Positions 1-7,984 are shown, numbered from the stretch's first letter. The stretch: DNA of 12,166 nt from SIG622 sp045604705 (GCA_045604705.1 JAZUOO010000031.1:1-12166); one strand, 5' to 3'. Notes: generated from the letters alone by a model not told the origin. Translations and numbers: made by a program.

Positions 1-777
1 AGCGTAAGCATCGCCGACATCGGGAGAAGTCACAGCCGAATCAAGAGCACCAAGCGATGAATAATATCCGAGTATTTTAAAATCTTTTCCGTCCTCGCCT
101 TTATCTCCTTTGCTTCCCTTTTCTCCTTGTTCTCCCTGTGTTCCTTGTTCTCCCTTGTCACCTTTCTCGCCTTTAGAAGCAATCAAAAGCCAGTTCCCGC
201 TTTCAGACGGAGAAACACCCTTAGAACTGTCTTCAATAAGCACATAACTTGAACCGTTAAACGCAACCTTGTTTCCCTTGATATACTCGGTTTCGGGATT
301 ATAATCTTCAAAAACATTCCTTGCGTTTTCTGCTTCGTTAATGTTAGAACTCAACACTGCCAAATCAGAGATAGCTTTAATAAATACCGGGAACTCATTG
401 GATGAGGATAAAGCACCGTCATCACGGAGCTTTTCTTCAACGACAAACACAAATGAAAGCGACGTCAACACCGCACCGTTTTCCGAAATAACCGTAACCT
501 CGCATTCACCCTCACCGCCAACGCCCAGCATGGAGCTTGTAAATTCAACCGTTGCCGTACCGTCGTTGCCGACAATACCATTCCCGACAATTTTCTTTCC
601 GTCGGAACGCTTTGCGGTAAACACTATTCTGTCTGTTTCGTCAAGTGTTATAGCCGCACTATTATTTGCAAAACGTATCTTTAAAAAGCGTGAAAGTACA
701 TCTCCCTGCTTTGCGTAATAAACAAAGTCATTCTCTTTTGCAACATCAAGTTCCACAAGCTTTATTGTATTTGTCAT
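1..777 (-). CDS. Baseplate upper protein / collagen-stalk tail fibre (3' end beyond window)
   Basis: The first 259 codons are present without a stop, so the gene continues past the left edge. Residues 1 to about 115 look like the N-terminal beta domain of BppU-type baseplate proteins, which anchors a fibre to the baseplate. Residues 158-200 carry spaced aromatics and glycines (Y165, G168, V171, G175, Y178, P190, W196), a pattern like CBM5/12 carbohydrate-binding modules. Residues 203-232 are ten Gly-X-Y triplets rich in E, K, D and Q, a collagen-like trimeric stalk. After this comes an FKILGYY...GDAYA segment often seen after such stalks in Clostridia phages. The start ATG has a strong AGGAGG seven bases upstream that overlaps the preceding stop. 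The product probably sits at the tail tip and contacts cell-surface glycans. The fold assignments come from sequence pattern only, and the receptor-binding C-terminus is not visible. Confidence 0.82.
   Translation of the reverse strand, partial: MTNTIKLVELDVAKENDFVYYAKQGDVLSRFLKIRFANNSAAITLDETDRIVFTAKRSDGKKIVGNGIVGNDGTATVEFTSSMLGVGGEGECEVTVISENGAVLTSLSFVFVVEEKLRDDGALSSSNEFPVFIKAISDLAVLSSNINEAENARNVFEDYNPETEYIKGNKVAFNGSSYVLIEDSSKGVSPSESGNWLLIASKGEKGDKGEQGTQGEQGEKGSKGDKGEDGKDFKILGYYSSLGALDSAVTSPDVGDAYA
82..171 (-). repeat. Collagen-like Gly-X-Y repeat region (10 triplets)
   Basis: Ten uninterrupted Gly-X-Y triplets lie in the fibre gene, with glycines at residues 203 to 230 every third position. 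The X and Y positions are charged or polar (E/K, D/K, E/Q, T/Q, S/K) and contain no proline, as is common in bacterial and phage collagens stabilised by charge pairs. The DNA is correspondingly repetitive, with ctcctt/ttctcc units, and could vary in triplet number by slippage. Confidence 0.9.
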
Positions 778-784
778 ATACCCG

Positions 785-791
785 CCTCCTT
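785..791 (-). promoter_or_regulatory. Shine-Dalgarno for the fibre gene, overlapping the upstream stop
   Basis: The minus strand reads TAAGGAGG: the TAA stop of the preceding gene (792-790) shares bases with the AAGGAGG of the fibre gene, followed by seven bases and ATG at 777. Termination of one gene therefore places ribosomes next to the next start, indicating translational coupling. Confidence 0.8.
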
Positions 792-1749
792 AAATGTAAA
801 ACAGCTTAAAGTCAAATTTTTTTGTTGCTTTGTAAATAGAACTTGTTCTTAAATATGAGAACTCCCAGGTGTTTCTTTCGATATGATTTATAATAAGGTA
901 GTAATTTTCTTCCAACATAAAATATTTTCTTGCGTTATATACGGCTTCGCTATAAATGGGATAATAAAAACTATACTCATTACGATTCGATTTGGCACAA
1001 AGTCCCAAGTATAGATTTTCGTGAGGTAACCAAAGTATCACGGAATTGTCAGTATCAGTCAAACCAAGATTGAATTCTCCGTTATAATCTGGAGATACAT
1101 AATCCCCGTTTTCATCTATCCTCCCCCTCCCCCAACATACTAAAACCATCATCCGAAAATCAGAACACTCTAGGTCGTGATTGATAACCGTACTGCGTAT
1201 GTCTTCATCAAAAGTAACAGTATCCTGAATCCTTATACTCTTAAAAGCAAACTCATTATCCTGATACAAACCGCGTAGTTTTCCTGTAGCATAGCACCTG
1301 CGGTCTGTAATGGTGCCGTCAGATGCAATTTCGCAAAGCATTACAATATTTTCGTCCGTTATGTCGGGTTCCGAAGTGTTCACAGCAATGTAGTTTCTGT
1401 TTTCTTCCTCACTTGAAACAAGATATACATAATTTGTGGACGAAAAGTCCGAAAGTAATATCGGTTCATTCTCGGTAACCTCCAGGGTTGAGCCGTTCCC
1501 GAAAAATGCTGTCCCGGGTGAAATGTAAAATTCCTCACCGACTTTTATTACCTGCATTGCATTGCTTTCACTGCCAATAACCCCTCTTGTAGTCACAGGC
1601 TTTGACAAATCATTAAGACGTCGCACATTGTACGGCTCACCGTCTATAAAAGGATCCTCGATTCCGCTTGTCACAAATCTGGAAACCACTTTGTTGATGT
1701 CTTCGGAACCGTAGCTTTCGCCGTCCATAAAACTTGTAATATAACTCAT
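790..1749 (-). CDS. Putative baseplate / tail-fibre adaptor protein (unrecognised)
   Basis: This 319-residue protein has no family I can name with certainty. Residues 1-100 contain a 'G-Y/S-x-D-I-N' segment near the start and a stretch around residues 65-90 (MQVIKVGEEFYISPGTAFF) that resembles the N-terminal beta region of many Gram-positive phage baseplate and fibre proteins. The C-terminal half is rich in Tyr, Phe, Asn and Trp, as in beta-structured surface proteins. There is no signal peptide or membrane segment. The ATG overlaps the upstream stop by 4 bp (ATGA), and a GGAGG lies at 1760-1764 inside the upstream gene. Its place between the Gp37-like protein and a BppU/collagen fibre suggests a baseplate component or receptor-binding adaptor; this is inferred from position. 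Confidence 0.75.
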   Translation of the reverse strand: MSYITSFMDGESYGSEDINKVVSRFVTSGIEDPFIDGEPYNVRRLNDLSKPVTTRGVIGSESNAMQVIKVGEEFYISPGTAFFGNGSTLEVTENEPILLSDFSSTNYVYLVSSEEENRNYIAVNTSEPDITDENIVMLCEIASDGTITDRRCYATGKLRGLYQDNEFAFKSIRIQDTVTFDEDIRSTVINHDLECSDFRMMVLVCWGRGRIDENGDYVSPDYNGEFNLGLTDTDNSVILWLPHENLYLGLCAKSNRNEYSFYYPIYSEAVYNARKYFMLEENYYLIINHIERNTWEFSYLRTSSIYKATKKFDFKLFYI

Positions 1750-2738
1750 ACCGAAATTTCCTCCGTTTCCTCAAGGATAGGCTGTTCGGAATAGCCGTCC
1801 TCGTCGTAATTCTGTTTTATCCCGATAACTCTGCGACGCACCGTTTTACTGAAGCTGCCTTTGTCTATGCGAATACGTACAATGTCACCAAGACTGTAAT
1901 CTTTTCCAAAAATAAGCTCTCTGAATTTTGCTTTTACGACAGAATTTATCGCCGCTGCAGCAAGTTCAGATGTAGCTTCACTTTCGGTTTGACCCGAGAG
2001 TTTCCCTTCAAAACGGTAAATACCGCTTTTTTTGTCCTTGACAATATATCTTTCCACAGTATTACTCGAGATACCATCCTCGCTCTCTACAGCTTCATCA
2101 TAATAACCACAGTTAAGATAATCGAGAATGTCAGATGAACACTCTATTTCGTAAGCATTCTTGTGAGCCTCAGAAATGACGAAATCGCGAGTTTTGCCCG
2201 AAAGACAGACAAATTCCCACGTCTTTCGCGAAACGTCGAAATTCAGCCCAAAACCGCCATTGCAGAGTGCCATACAATCTTTCAGCACATCGAATGTAAT
2301 ATTTCTTGCGTTACGCCAGAAAGCAGTGTTGTCGGAAATTCCGCATTTTTCGCCCAGAATAAAGTTTTCAACATCTGAAAACGAATATTTCGCAATACTC
2401 CGTGCTGTTTCTTCAAGATTTGTACCAAGCGCTATCCCCTCGACCGGATTCTCAAGAGAAAAGGCGGGAACTGTCCTCTTTTTTAGGAGCCAACTGCAAG
2501 AACGCCCGTAAATAACAAGCTCCGAAAATGCTGAAAAACCTGTTACAATCGCAGTGTTTTTGCCGTGCTTCAGAACAAGGTAACGATTTGTCATAATAAT
2601 TGGCAAAAGAAGGGAAGAAAGGGGAAGATGTACTTCAACCTTTCCCACATCATTAAAATATATTTCTGAATTTAAACTCGTGTAATGGTTTTCCACGCAC
2701 AGAAGATTAAATTCAAAGTCATAAAGCTTAATATCCAT
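1746..2738 (-). CDS. Siphovirus ReqiPepy6 Gp37-like tail protein
   Basis: The 330-residue product matches the Gp37-like tail family found after Dit in many Gram-positive siphoviruses, positioned like a tail-tip hub (Tal) protein. It opens with MDIKLYDFEFNLL, then a 'G-x-x-E-V-H-L-P' strand, an 'L-V-I-Y-G-R-S' strand, and near the C-terminus the family signature GKDYSLGDIVRIR followed by 'V-I-G-I-K-Q...D...G'. A longer reading from an ATG at 2780 is possible, but I prefer 2738: AGGGGG lies at 2745-2750 with six-base spacing, and the family N-terminus begins there. This start overlaps the Dit gene by 11 bp. The protein probably forms the distal hub to which the fibre proteins attach. I see no peptidase or lysin domain. 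Confidence 0.85.
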   Translation of the reverse strand: MDIKLYDFEFNLLCVENHYTSLNSEIYFNDVGKVEVHLPLSSLLLPIIMTNRYLVLKHGKNTAIVTGFSAFSELVIYGRSCSWLLKKRTVPAFSLENPVEGIALGTNLEETARSIAKYSFSDVENFILGEKCGISDNTAFWRNARNITFDVLKDCMALCNGGFGLNFDVSRKTWEFVCLSGKTRDFVISEAHKNAYEIECSSDILDYLNCGYYDEAVESEDGISSNTVERYIVKDKKSGIYRFEGKLSGQTESEATSELAAAAINSVVKAKFRELIFGKDYSLGDIVRIRIDKGSFSKTVRRRVIGIKQNYDEDGYSEQPILEETEEISV

Positions 2739-3597
2739 AAACAGCCCCCTCAATGTACCTGTTGTTGAAAGAGCATTCAACGTGTACCTTGTTGTTTGTA
2801 ATGTTGCTTTCCACGCTTAGTGTATTTTCACCGACACAAAGCCAGAAAAGAGAAAGGTCGCTGTCATCGGAAATAAAATTGATAAGATTTGCCCCACCGG
2901 ATGAAAATATTGTCCTGTTTTCAATGTCAATAATAACAGCCTCACCGGGAGAAGGGTAGTAATCGAGTACAAGCACCTGCCCGGTAGTTTCGTTGGTAAT
3001 AACAAGATTGCCGTCGACACCGTCATAACCTCCCACAGCGTTTGTAAAACGAATAACTGGCTCAGCAGGAACATCACCGCTGTTGTGTACCGTTACACGG
3101 TTTATACGCTCGGAGAATACGCAAGGCAAGGTGAAAGTTGTCTCAAGGTATCTGTTTTTTGTAAACAGCGGCACAGAAACTTCACTGAAATCCGTAAAAT
3201 ACGGACTGTCGCAGGTGAAAGTTATTACAATACGTTTGTATTCCCCCTGACTTGCCCCTTCGGAAAGGGAAGCAGCGTATGCACCGATGCACCTTTTCTT
3301 CTTTTTCGATGAAATAAAGAGCTTGCCTTCAGCCGAAAGAACTCTCAAGAACTTTCCGTAAAAATCATCAAAATCATAGCTTCTCCTCGGTACGTCTGCC
3401 GATAGAATAATAGTTCTTGCGGAAAGCCGTTTTGATGTGGTTTTTGCACCGTCAGTTCCCGAAAATACAACGGAAGTAAAATTAGCAGGAGCAAGACCGA
3501 GTCCTGTGACTTCGACAATGTAGCAGGTGTTACGCCCAAAGGAACGCCCACCGGAAAAAACTATAGATCCGATGTCGTTCTTAAATTCAATTTTCAA
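2728..3597 (-). CDS. Distal tail protein (Dit, Sipho_tail family)
   Basis: The 289-residue product fits the Dit family, the ring at the tail tip that joins the tail tube to the baseplate hub. Visible hallmarks are an N-terminal beta domain, the TFTCDSPYF strand (residues 127-134), the linker into the C-terminal galectin-like domain with 'HNSGDVPAEPVIRF' (171-184), an 'ID-I-E-N-R-T-I-F' strand (224-231), and 'GENTLSV' (256-262) near the end. The length is close to other Dits. The start is TTG at 3597, chosen because AGGAGG lies eight bases upstream and no ATG fits. Its neighbours (tape measure before, Gp37-like after) are the canonical order. A lysine cluster at residues 98-101 lies in a probable loop. 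Confidence 0.9.
   Translation of the reverse strand: MKIEFKNDIGSIVFSGGRSFGRNTCYIVEVTGLGLAPANFTSVVFSGTDGAKTTSKRLSARTIILSADVPRRSYDFDDFYGKFLRVLSAEGKLFISSKKKKRCIGAYAASLSEGASQGEYKRIVITFTCDSPYFTDFSEVSVPLFTKNRYLETTFTLPCVFSERINRVTVHNSGDVPAEPVIRFTNAVGGYDGVDGNLVITNETTGQVLVLDYYPSPGEAVIIDIENRTIFSSGGANLINFISDDSDLSLFWLCVGENTLSVESNITNNKVHVECSFNNRYIEGAVYGY
2745..2750 (-). promoter_or_regulatory. Shine-Dalgarno deciding the Gp37-like start
   Basis: AGGGGG on the minus strand lies six bases upstream of the ATG at 2738 and inside the 3' end of the Dit gene. The alternative ATG at 2780 would include this site in its coding sequence and has no comparable motif, so the shorter protein is favoured. Confidence 0.7.
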
Positions 3598-3605
3598 TTT
3601 TTACA

Positions 3606-3611
3606 CCTCCT
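3606..3611 (-). promoter_or_regulatory. Shine-Dalgarno for the TTG-started Dit, fused to the tape-measure stop
   Basis: The minus strand reads TAGGAGG: the tape-measure TAG stop (3612-3610) is part of the ribosome binding site, followed by eight bases and TTG. The strong site compensates for the weak start codon and couples Dit translation to the end of the tape-measure message. Confidence 0.8.
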
Positions 3612-6600
3612 ATCCGTTTCTCATCCTGTCAACCTCGGCAGCAGTGGTCGCAGCTTCAAGACCCGAAGTTACAGTCCCCGAAGGATTTATTATGTTAAAT
3701 GTGTTGTTGTAAGAATTGTTACTTCCCGCACCGAGGGTGCCGGAATAACCGTAGAGCCCTCCGACAGCAGTACCAAAGCCTAAACCAAGAGATAAATTGA
3801 ATCCGGAAATCCGCTGCTGAATAGTTTGCATCTGAAGTTCAATTTCAGAAAGGAAAGCTTCCCCGAAACTTTTTGCACTGTCAGTGCCCGCAGTAAAGAA
3901 ATCCTCGGGAATATCCACCCCAAGCTCTGCAAATTTTTCCTTCATATACTCGACGGTGTCGTCAACAGCTTTTTGATAATCGTCTTTGTAGAATGAATCG
4001 GAAATATTATCTGCAAATGTCTGCTTTTTCTCAAATTCCTTTATGTATTTTCTGAATTCAAAGTCCGACGTTTCATAAAGAAGCTTTGCAGCCTCAAGAG
4101 CATCCTCAACCGACATTCCGGATAGGACCGAGAAAAGTCCATCTGTAGTTGCTTCATCAAAACCAAATGCTGCTACACGATTTTTCACCATCAAAAGATA
4201 TTGCTCATACTCAAACAACGCTTCGTTTGCCTCGCCCAAATCTGCAAGTATGGTATTTCCGCTTTCATCTGTTTCCGTGAGAGAACCAAAGGAAGCAATC
4301 TTTTGGTGCATACTTTCGATTTTATTTTCAACCTCACCGAGTGCTGTATCTGCATATTCGGCAATATCAGAAAAAGTGTCATGAATTGCCGTTTTGACTG
4401 TCTCTGTTGTCTCGTCTGCAAGCCTGTTGTTATGCTCGATTATCTTGTCAGTAAGCTCTTGGTATTCCTTGTCGGTCTCGGTGTAGTATTGGTCACGGAG
4501 CCTAGCTAATTCGGCATAATATTCTTCTTCGGTTATTTCACGGCGTCGCAGCTTTCTATCAAGAGCTTCAAATTCATCGTTGATTTGTTCCTCGTGTGCC
4601 CTTTTCTGATAATCAAGTATTTCATCGGTATATGCTTCGTATTCTTCTGTGCCTATTGCGAAATATTTATCTCTGAGTATTCCTAATGCGTAATAATATT
4701 CCGCTTCGCTCATTTCCCCACGTTCAAGCTTTCTATCAAGAGCATTACGTTCCTTTTCAATTGCTTCCTCTAGGTCTTTCTCGAATTGTTCCTTCTGTTC
4801 CTCTGAAAGCTTATCATATCCCTCTTTTATTTCAAGTGTGAGGTCTTGCCAGTCCTCGGAACCCTCGGTAAAATATTTGTCTCTGTATGCAGTAAGGTCT
4901 TTGTAGAATTCCACAGCACTCTTTTCGCCCATTTCGTAAGCAAAACGCAAGTTGCGAAGTTCTTTTTCAGCCGTTGTTTCGCCGCCTTTGTCTTCATCTT
5001 TGTCTTCATCTTCGTCTTCATCTTCGTCTTCATCTTCGTCAATTTCAAGGTCTTTGCTTAATTGGTCAACCTCAAGCATCGAGTTCATAAGATCATCATA
5101 TATGGAATCTATTTCTGTCTCGGCTGCTTTTATATCATCTTCAAGTTTTGATAGCCTTTTAATGTTATCTGGGAGTTCATCTACTGCTTCCTGCATTTCG
5201 TCAGCAGGTATAGCTCCTATATAACCACCTTTGGGTGCTGCACTGATTGTTGTAGGGGTGTTTGTTTGAGTCGAGTTTTTGGAAAAAACACTGTATATAA
5301 ACTGTTTTGTAGTTTCCGTTTTAGCTAAAAGAGGGTCATATTCCTCTTCTAGAGCAAGTTTCTTTGCAACAGCAGCATCAAATTTATCCTGATAATAATT
5401 CTGATAAGCCTTTGCAATCATGAGATTCTTATAAGCTGTAGTCAGCTTTTCAACCTCGTCACGCTCGGTTTTAAGTCGTCCTGTTTCCTTGTCTATTTCA
5501 ATAGCAAGGTCGGGGATAAGCTCCTCAAGGTCTTCTGCCACGGCGAGAAGCTCTTTTTTCTTCTCTTCATTGTCTTTCGTCTTGCTTGTGTTGCTTTCAA
5601 GATCCTTGTCACTTTTCGCAAGCTCATCATCAAGTTCAAAAAGCTTTTGCGTAAGAATATCTATTTTTGCAGCTTCTTCATTTGCGGTAGTAATATGCTT
5701 CTGTGCCGATTCAATAGCAGAATTATAGGAATCTTCAATTTTTTTCATTGACTCAGCAAATTCGTCTACAGTTTCTTCTGTATCAGCCATCCTGTTCCCA
5801 AACGCACCTATAAGGGGAATAGCCATGCCCAAAAGTGTTATAAGTATCCCCAAAGGGTTAGAGTTCATTGCCGCATTCCACAGATGCTGTGCAGCTGTTG
5901 CAAGTCCAATCTTGCCCGTCAAAACACCGACTGCAAGGTCTTTCAGGGTCATTTGTGAAAGTACCATCTTCGATACTGTAATTCCTCTTGCTTCGGTACT
6001 CTGCTCAAACGCAAGAGCGGCTGTGTATTCCGCTACTCTCGCCGTTGACATCTGTGTCATCGAGTTGTATGCCTGCATTGCGGTATACATCATTTTTGCC
6101 TGAGCAATACCAATAATTGTTGCTGCAAGTAAATCAAGATTTTCAATAAGGAACGAAAGTCCGTCAATCACAGTTGGCAGAGCGTCTGTGGCAAACTCTA
6201 CAAAACCCTCGGCAAATTCTGCGATACTTTCGCCAAGCTTTTCCATCTTTGGCTGAAGTTCTCCGCCCGAAAGACTTTTTTCAAGCTCTGATAATGCGTT
6301 AGTTGCACCTTTAGTTGCGATTCTGAACGGTTCTTCAAGACAGTCATATACCGCAATTTCAACGCCCTCAAGAGCTGATTTCATAAGTGTCAAGTCGCCT
6401 TCGAGGTTATCAACCATAGTGTCCGCCATTTTTTTAGCGGCACCGTCAGCGTTTTCAACAGCCTTGGTAAGTTTATTAAAATCAGCCTCCGAAGCGTTGA
6501 CAATCGCAAGAAGTCCGGACATAGCCATCTGCCCCGAAATTTGAGAAGCGTAAGCGGTTTTTTCAGTTTCTGTAAGTTTTGCAAACGCGCTTCGCAATTC

Positions 6601-7359
6601 ACCGATGGTAACATTTAACGGTTTTGCCGTTCCGTCTGTGTTTTTAATGCTTATTCCGAGTGTCTCAAGTGCTTCTGCGGCTTCTTTTGGAGGGTCGGCA
6701 AGCCTTGTAAATGTAGAACGAAGTGCAGTACCCGCCTGTTCACCTTTGATACCTGCATTTGCCATAAGACCTGTAGCAACAGCAACATCCTCTATTGAAT
6801 AACCGAGAGCTCCTGCAAGGGGTGCGGCATATTTAAAGGTTGCACCCATCATAGAAACATTGGTGTTTGCATTTGATGATGCAATTGCAAGAACGTCCGC
6901 AAAATGTCCGCTGTCAGCCGCCGAAAGTCCGAAAGCAGTCAAAGCATCGGTAACAATATCAGATGTTGTCGCAAGGTCTTCACCGGCAGAAGCTGCCAGA
7001 TTCATAATTCCCTCGATACCGGAAAGCATATCCTCGGTTTTCCAACCTGCCATTGCCATATATGTAAGAGCATCTGCGGACTCTGTTGCAGAAAAGACAG
7101 TACTTGCTCCCATTTCTCTTGCCTTAGCTGTAAGCTTTTCCATATCCTGTGCAGAAGCTCCGGAAATGGCACTTACCTTAGACATAGTGCTTTCAAAAGA
7201 AGCACCTGCATCAACGCACTTCTTTATTGCAACCGTGCCTGCAGCAACTATTGCCGCAAATGAAGCCGTTGCCATTGTTTTAAGCTTTGTAAGACCGCTT
7301 TGCAGAGATGATGTATCAAGTTTAGTATCGAATTTTACACTGCCATCATATTGTGCCAT
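3610..7359 (-). CDS. Tail tape measure protein (TP901-type)
   Basis: The 1249-residue protein sets tail length and is probably released with the DNA at infection. Residues about 50-345 match the TP901-type minor tail core, including ASFESTMSKVSAISGAS, 'TVFSATESADALTYMAMAGW' and 'AGIKGEQAGTALRSTFTRLADPP'. Two hydrophobic stretches (about 400-424 and 502-520) could be membrane-inserting helices. Residues 530-770 are charged and coiled-coil-like. Residues 774-791 are an acidic D/E run with a few lysines. Residues about 805-980 are tandem charged repeats. The C-terminus is glycine-rich (1190-1212) and ends with 'NNTFNIINPSG', typical of tape measures that dock to Dit. The ATG is preceded by GAGAGGA. 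I see no peptidoglycan hydrolase or peptidase domain. Confidence 0.96.
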   Translation of the reverse strand: MAQYDGSVKFDTKLDTSSLQSGLTKLKTMATASFAAIVAAGTVAIKKCVDAGASFESTMSKVSAISGASAQDMEKLTAKAREMGASTVFSATESADALTYMAMAGWKTEDMLSGIEGIMNLAASAGEDLATTSDIVTDALTAFGLSAADSGHFADVLAIASSNANTNVSMMGATFKYAAPLAGALGYSIEDVAVATGLMANAGIKGEQAGTALRSTFTRLADPPKEAAEALETLGISIKNTDGTAKPLNVTIGELRSAFAKLTETEKTAYASQISGQMAMSGLLAIVNASEADFNKLTKAVENADGAAKKMADTMVDNLEGDLTLMKSALEGVEIAVYDCLEEPFRIATKGATNALSELEKSLSGGELQPKMEKLGESIAEFAEGFVEFATDALPTVIDGLSFLIENLDLLAATIIGIAQAKMMYTAMQAYNSMTQMSTARVAEYTAALAFEQSTEARGITVSKMVLSQMTLKDLAVGVLTGKIGLATAAQHLWNAAMNSNPLGILITLLGMAIPLIGAFGNRMADTEETVDEFAESMKKIEDSYNSAIESAQKHITTANEEAAKIDILTQKLFELDDELAKSDKDLESNTSKTKDNEEKKKELLAVAEDLEELIPDLAIEIDKETGRLKTERDEVEKLTTAYKNLMIAKAYQNYYQDKFDAAVAKKLALEEEYDPLLAKTETTKQFIYSVFSKNSTQTNTPTTISAAPKGGYIGAIPADEMQEAVDELPDNIKRLSKLEDDIKAAETEIDSIYDDLMNSMLEVDQLSKDLEIDEDEDEDEDEDEDKDEDKGGETTAEKELRNLRFAYEMGEKSAVEFYKDLTAYRDKYFTEGSEDWQDLTLEIKEGYDKLSEEQKEQFEKDLEEAIEKERNALDRKLERGEMSEAEYYYALGILRDKYFAIGTEEYEAYTDEILDYQKRAHEEQINDEFEALDRKLRRREITEEEYYAELARLRDQYYTETDKEYQELTDKIIEHNNRLADETTETVKTAIHDTFSDIAEYADTALGEVENKIESMHQKIASFGSLTETDESGNTILADLGEANEALFEYEQYLLMVKNRVAAFGFDEATTDGLFSVLSGMSVEDALEAAKLLYETSDFEFRKYIKEFEKKQTFADNISDSFYKDDYQKAVDDTVEYMKEKFAELGVDIPEDFFTAGTDSAKSFGEAFLSEIELQMQTIQQRISGFNLSLGLGFGTAVGGLYGYSGTLGAGSNNSYNNTFNIINPSGTVTSGLEAATTAAEVDRMRNG
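4420..4947 (-). repeat. Tandem 59-residue coiled repeats in the tape measure
   Basis: Two clear copies begin at D875 (4737) and D934 (4560), exactly 177 bases apart. Each has 'DRKL-x-R', then '[M/I]-[S/T]-E-x-E-Y-Y', then 'L-R-D-[K/Q]-Y', then 'E-Y-x-x-x-T-D'. A more diverged copy starts near residue 805, with 'SAVEFYKDL' and 'YRDKYF'. At DNA level, agctttctatcaagagc is identical at both starts (4550-4566 and 4727-4743), so copies two and three arose by duplication. Such helical modules are recurrent in Bacillota tape measures and change tail length in steps. Confidence 0.85.
4991..5038 (-). repeat. 12-bp microsatellite (4 units) encoding an acidic run
   Basis: Four head-to-tail 12-base units (plus-strand tcttcatcttcg, with tcttcatctttg in the first) lie at 4991-5038, with a partial unit before them. 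On the coding strand they give alternating Asp and Glu, with Lys where ttt replaces ttc. The unit is a multiple of three, so gain or loss keeps the tape measure in frame and alters only the linker. Confidence 0.92.
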
Positions 7360-7378
7360 AGTTCACATCCTCTCATTT

Positions 7379-7984
7379 TCAAATCAACGCTGCAATTTCA
7401 GCATAAAGCTCTGCGTCTTTTTCTTCTCTTGAACGGTTGTCCGGAAGTGCATAGAATTCTTTCATTTCGGTGTAAAAACGCTTTTCTTCACCTTTCATTT
7501 TTGAAGTATCACAGCTTCTGTAGGAAAGAATTTTAGAGAACTTGCAATTCTCTGGAAGTGTGCGAAAAAGTGCCAGGAACTTGTGCCAATGAAGTGTGCA
7601 AGATGTCAAATCTATTCCGTAAACTTCAAAAAAAGATGCGAATATGTAATCCGCATCCTCGTAAAAATCGTATATTGCACGCGTATTCTTTGATTTTTTC
7701 TTATCCTTTGTATTATGTTTCTTTGTATTGCCGCTGTAAAATTCAAAAAGCTCACCAACAAGCTCTAAAAGAGTACCGGCGAGGCTGTCACCTTTTTGAA
7801 ATACCATTACGCAGCTGATAGCCTCAAAAAGCATTTTGTCAATATCACTTTGGGAATTTGCCGCCTTTTCAAGAAGCTTTCCAAACTGTAACCATGCCCT
7901 GAAGTCTGTTTTTATCGCAAACTCTTTCCCACCGCACAAAATTTTATCAGGAAGAGTATCGGTAAGAATATTACTCCTCGGCAT
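7379..7984 (-). CDS. Bacteriophage Gp15 family protein (tail assembly chaperone, distal)
   Basis: The 201-residue product fits the Gp15 family that sits just before the tape measure in Gram-positive siphoviruses and is taken to act like the lambda GT part of the tail chaperone. Signatures are the N-terminus 'NILTDTLPDKI...G-K-E-F-A-I-K-T-D-F-R' (residues 5-29), 'DADYIFASFFEVYGIDL' (110-126), 'LHWHKFLALF' (131-140) and 'FSKILSYR' (149-156). A lysine-rich linker (88-99) follows a helical region. The ATG lies inside the end of the preceding gene (14-bp overlap, +1 frame). The only upstream SD-like sequence is AAAGG eleven bases away. Because the family's normal N-terminus is intact from this ATG, separate coupled translation is the simpler reading than a frameshift fusion. 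Confidence 0.9.
   Translation of the reverse strand: MPRSNILTDTLPDKILCGGKEFAIKTDFRAWLQFGKLLEKAANSQSDIDKMLFEAISCVMVFQKGDSLAGTLLELVGELFEFYSGNTKKHNTKDKKKSKNTRAIYDFYEDADYIFASFFEVYGIDLTSCTLHWHKFLALFRTLPENCKFSKILSYRSCDTSKMKGEEKRFYTEMKEFYALPDNRSREEKDAELYAEIAALI

Noticed and set aside
341..718. Plus-strand open frame (125 codons) opposite the fibre gene
   Set aside because: The minus strand encodes a continuous BppU-like/collagen protein with a strong ribosome site; the plus-strand frame is a Ser/Pro/Thr-rich shadow.
6860..7432. Long plus-strand open frame (190 codons) opposite the tape-measure 5' end
   Set aside because: It is antisense to a strongly conserved tape-measure domain, is Ala/Ser-rich in the way expected of a reverse frame, and lacks family similarity or context for a plus-strand gene.
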